Assembly (NCBI RefSeq): GCF_950295315.1
Contig: NC_080164.1
Location: 7,820,082 to 7,884,081 of the forward strand
Length of the DNA stretch: 64,000 nt
Direction of reading: 5' to 3'
Source of the DNA: Erinaceus europaeus
Lineage: Eukaryota; Chordata; Mammalia; Eulipotyphla; Erinaceidae
Position numbers and translations under genes: made by a program. The notes beneath the pieces were generated by a model. The model was given only the letters and a program-made list of their open reading frames with translations. It ran no database searches and had not been told where the DNA came from. Below are positions 63,738 through 64,000 of the stretch, one piece after another (the stretch's first letter is position 1; every line of letters starts with the position of its first letter).

Positions 63738-64000
63738 GGGGGGGGGGCAGAGCCAAGATGGTGACTTGAAAATAACACCTGGTGTGAGCTCTGTATGAAG
63801 GCTGCTTTAAACCAGGGGATCCCAGATGAGGGTAGGACTCCTGGGCCAGCAGTAAGGAGGGCGGCAGGTGGGTCAGGGTGGAACTGAGAAAGAGCCCTAC
63901 AATCCATCCTTGGGCTGGCATGCTTGGCATGCATGCAAAAGAGCTGAATAGTTTGCAGTGAGTTAATAAATGCAGCAAGCAACTAGAAAGACCTACAAAG
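63738..64000 (+). mobile_element. L1 5' UTR start, continuing beyond the window
   Basis: A ten-G run (63738-63747) followed by 'cagagccaagatggtgac' matches the start of mammalian L1 5' UTRs, which begin G-rich and then carry a YY1-type 'ccaagatgg' site (63753-63761). The element is therefore not 5'-truncated. It runs off the window, so its ORFs and integrity cannot be judged here. Confidence 0.72.

Noticed and set aside
63431..63982. 183-codon minus-strand frame
   Set aside because: It translates a SINE-A in reverse and the start of an L1 5' UTR, so it is not a gene.

Overview
The window is mammalian non-coding DNA, most likely from a hedgehog (Erinaceidae, order Eulipotyphla). Its dominant repeats are tRNA-derived SINEs whose heads carry RNA polymerase III box A and box B motifs and a module ending 'gtgaagcaggtctgcaggtgtct'-like sequence; I recognise these as the hedgehog ERI-type SINEs. 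They sit on a background of pan-mammalian fossils (MIR, L2, an MLT1-type LTR, old L1). No operon, CRISPR, rRNA or functional tRNA gene is present. I could not recognise a protein-coding exon. The longest ATG-initiated reading frames (190 and 183 codons) lie in AT-rich or SINE sequence and are about what chance gives in 64 kb read in six frames.

Names used below. SINE-A: tRNA-related head, CT-rich middle and an (AAC/AAT)-rich tail. SINE-B: a related head, 'gggccaggcggtggcgcac' type, with a shorter body. SINE-D: a shorter family with the 'ataatggttatgcaaagag' type head. SINE-E: an older B-like family. C-tail: a module ('ggccaccaggagcagtgg...aataaccctggaggc') found at the 3' end of both A- and B-type copies. 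H element: a non-coding retroposon with a poly(A) end, probably the long 3' part of a hedgehog L1 or a non-autonomous L1 rider. Strand is given relative to the poly(A) end or LTR sense.

Layout. 1-6.8 kb: four H copies, including a tail-to-tail inverted pair and one copy with a twin-priming inversion. 6.8-13.8 kb: SINEs, including three head-to-tail SINE-A copies with chained target-site duplications, and single-copy sequence. 13.8-14.85 kb: an H copy abutting an ERV LTR with a U3 duplication. 15-24 kb: SINEs, an MLT1-type LTR, an L1 3' end and a class II-like LTR. 25-26.4 kb: a long H copy. 27.2-27.7 kb: a candidate frameshifted retrocopy. 28-30.1 kb: an old L1 including an ORF2 fragment. 30.4-31 kb: an L1 3' end. 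34.2-34.6 kb: a gammaretrovirus-like LTR with the start of a proline primer-binding site. 35.3-36.2 kb: an L1 3' end and a young SINE-A. 38.0-38.4 kb: a betaretrovirus-like LTR followed by two different lysine primer-binding sites. 39.6-42.5 kb: the longest repeat-poor stretch and the best place to look for conserved regulatory DNA. 42.8-44.5 kb: the longest H copy. 45-62 kb: SINEs, microsatellites and L1 fragments. 62.0-62.2 kb: a 200-base assembly gap. 63.74 kb to the end: the 5' end of an L1 that continues beyond the window.

Functionally this is a retrotransposon graveyard still fed by L1 machinery: perfect 10-15 bp target-site duplications around several SINEs, poly(A) tails, 5' truncations and a twin-priming inversion all point to L1-type target-primed reverse transcription. 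Everything here is called by eye. Family names marked as recognised come from memory of consensus sequences, not from a database search.
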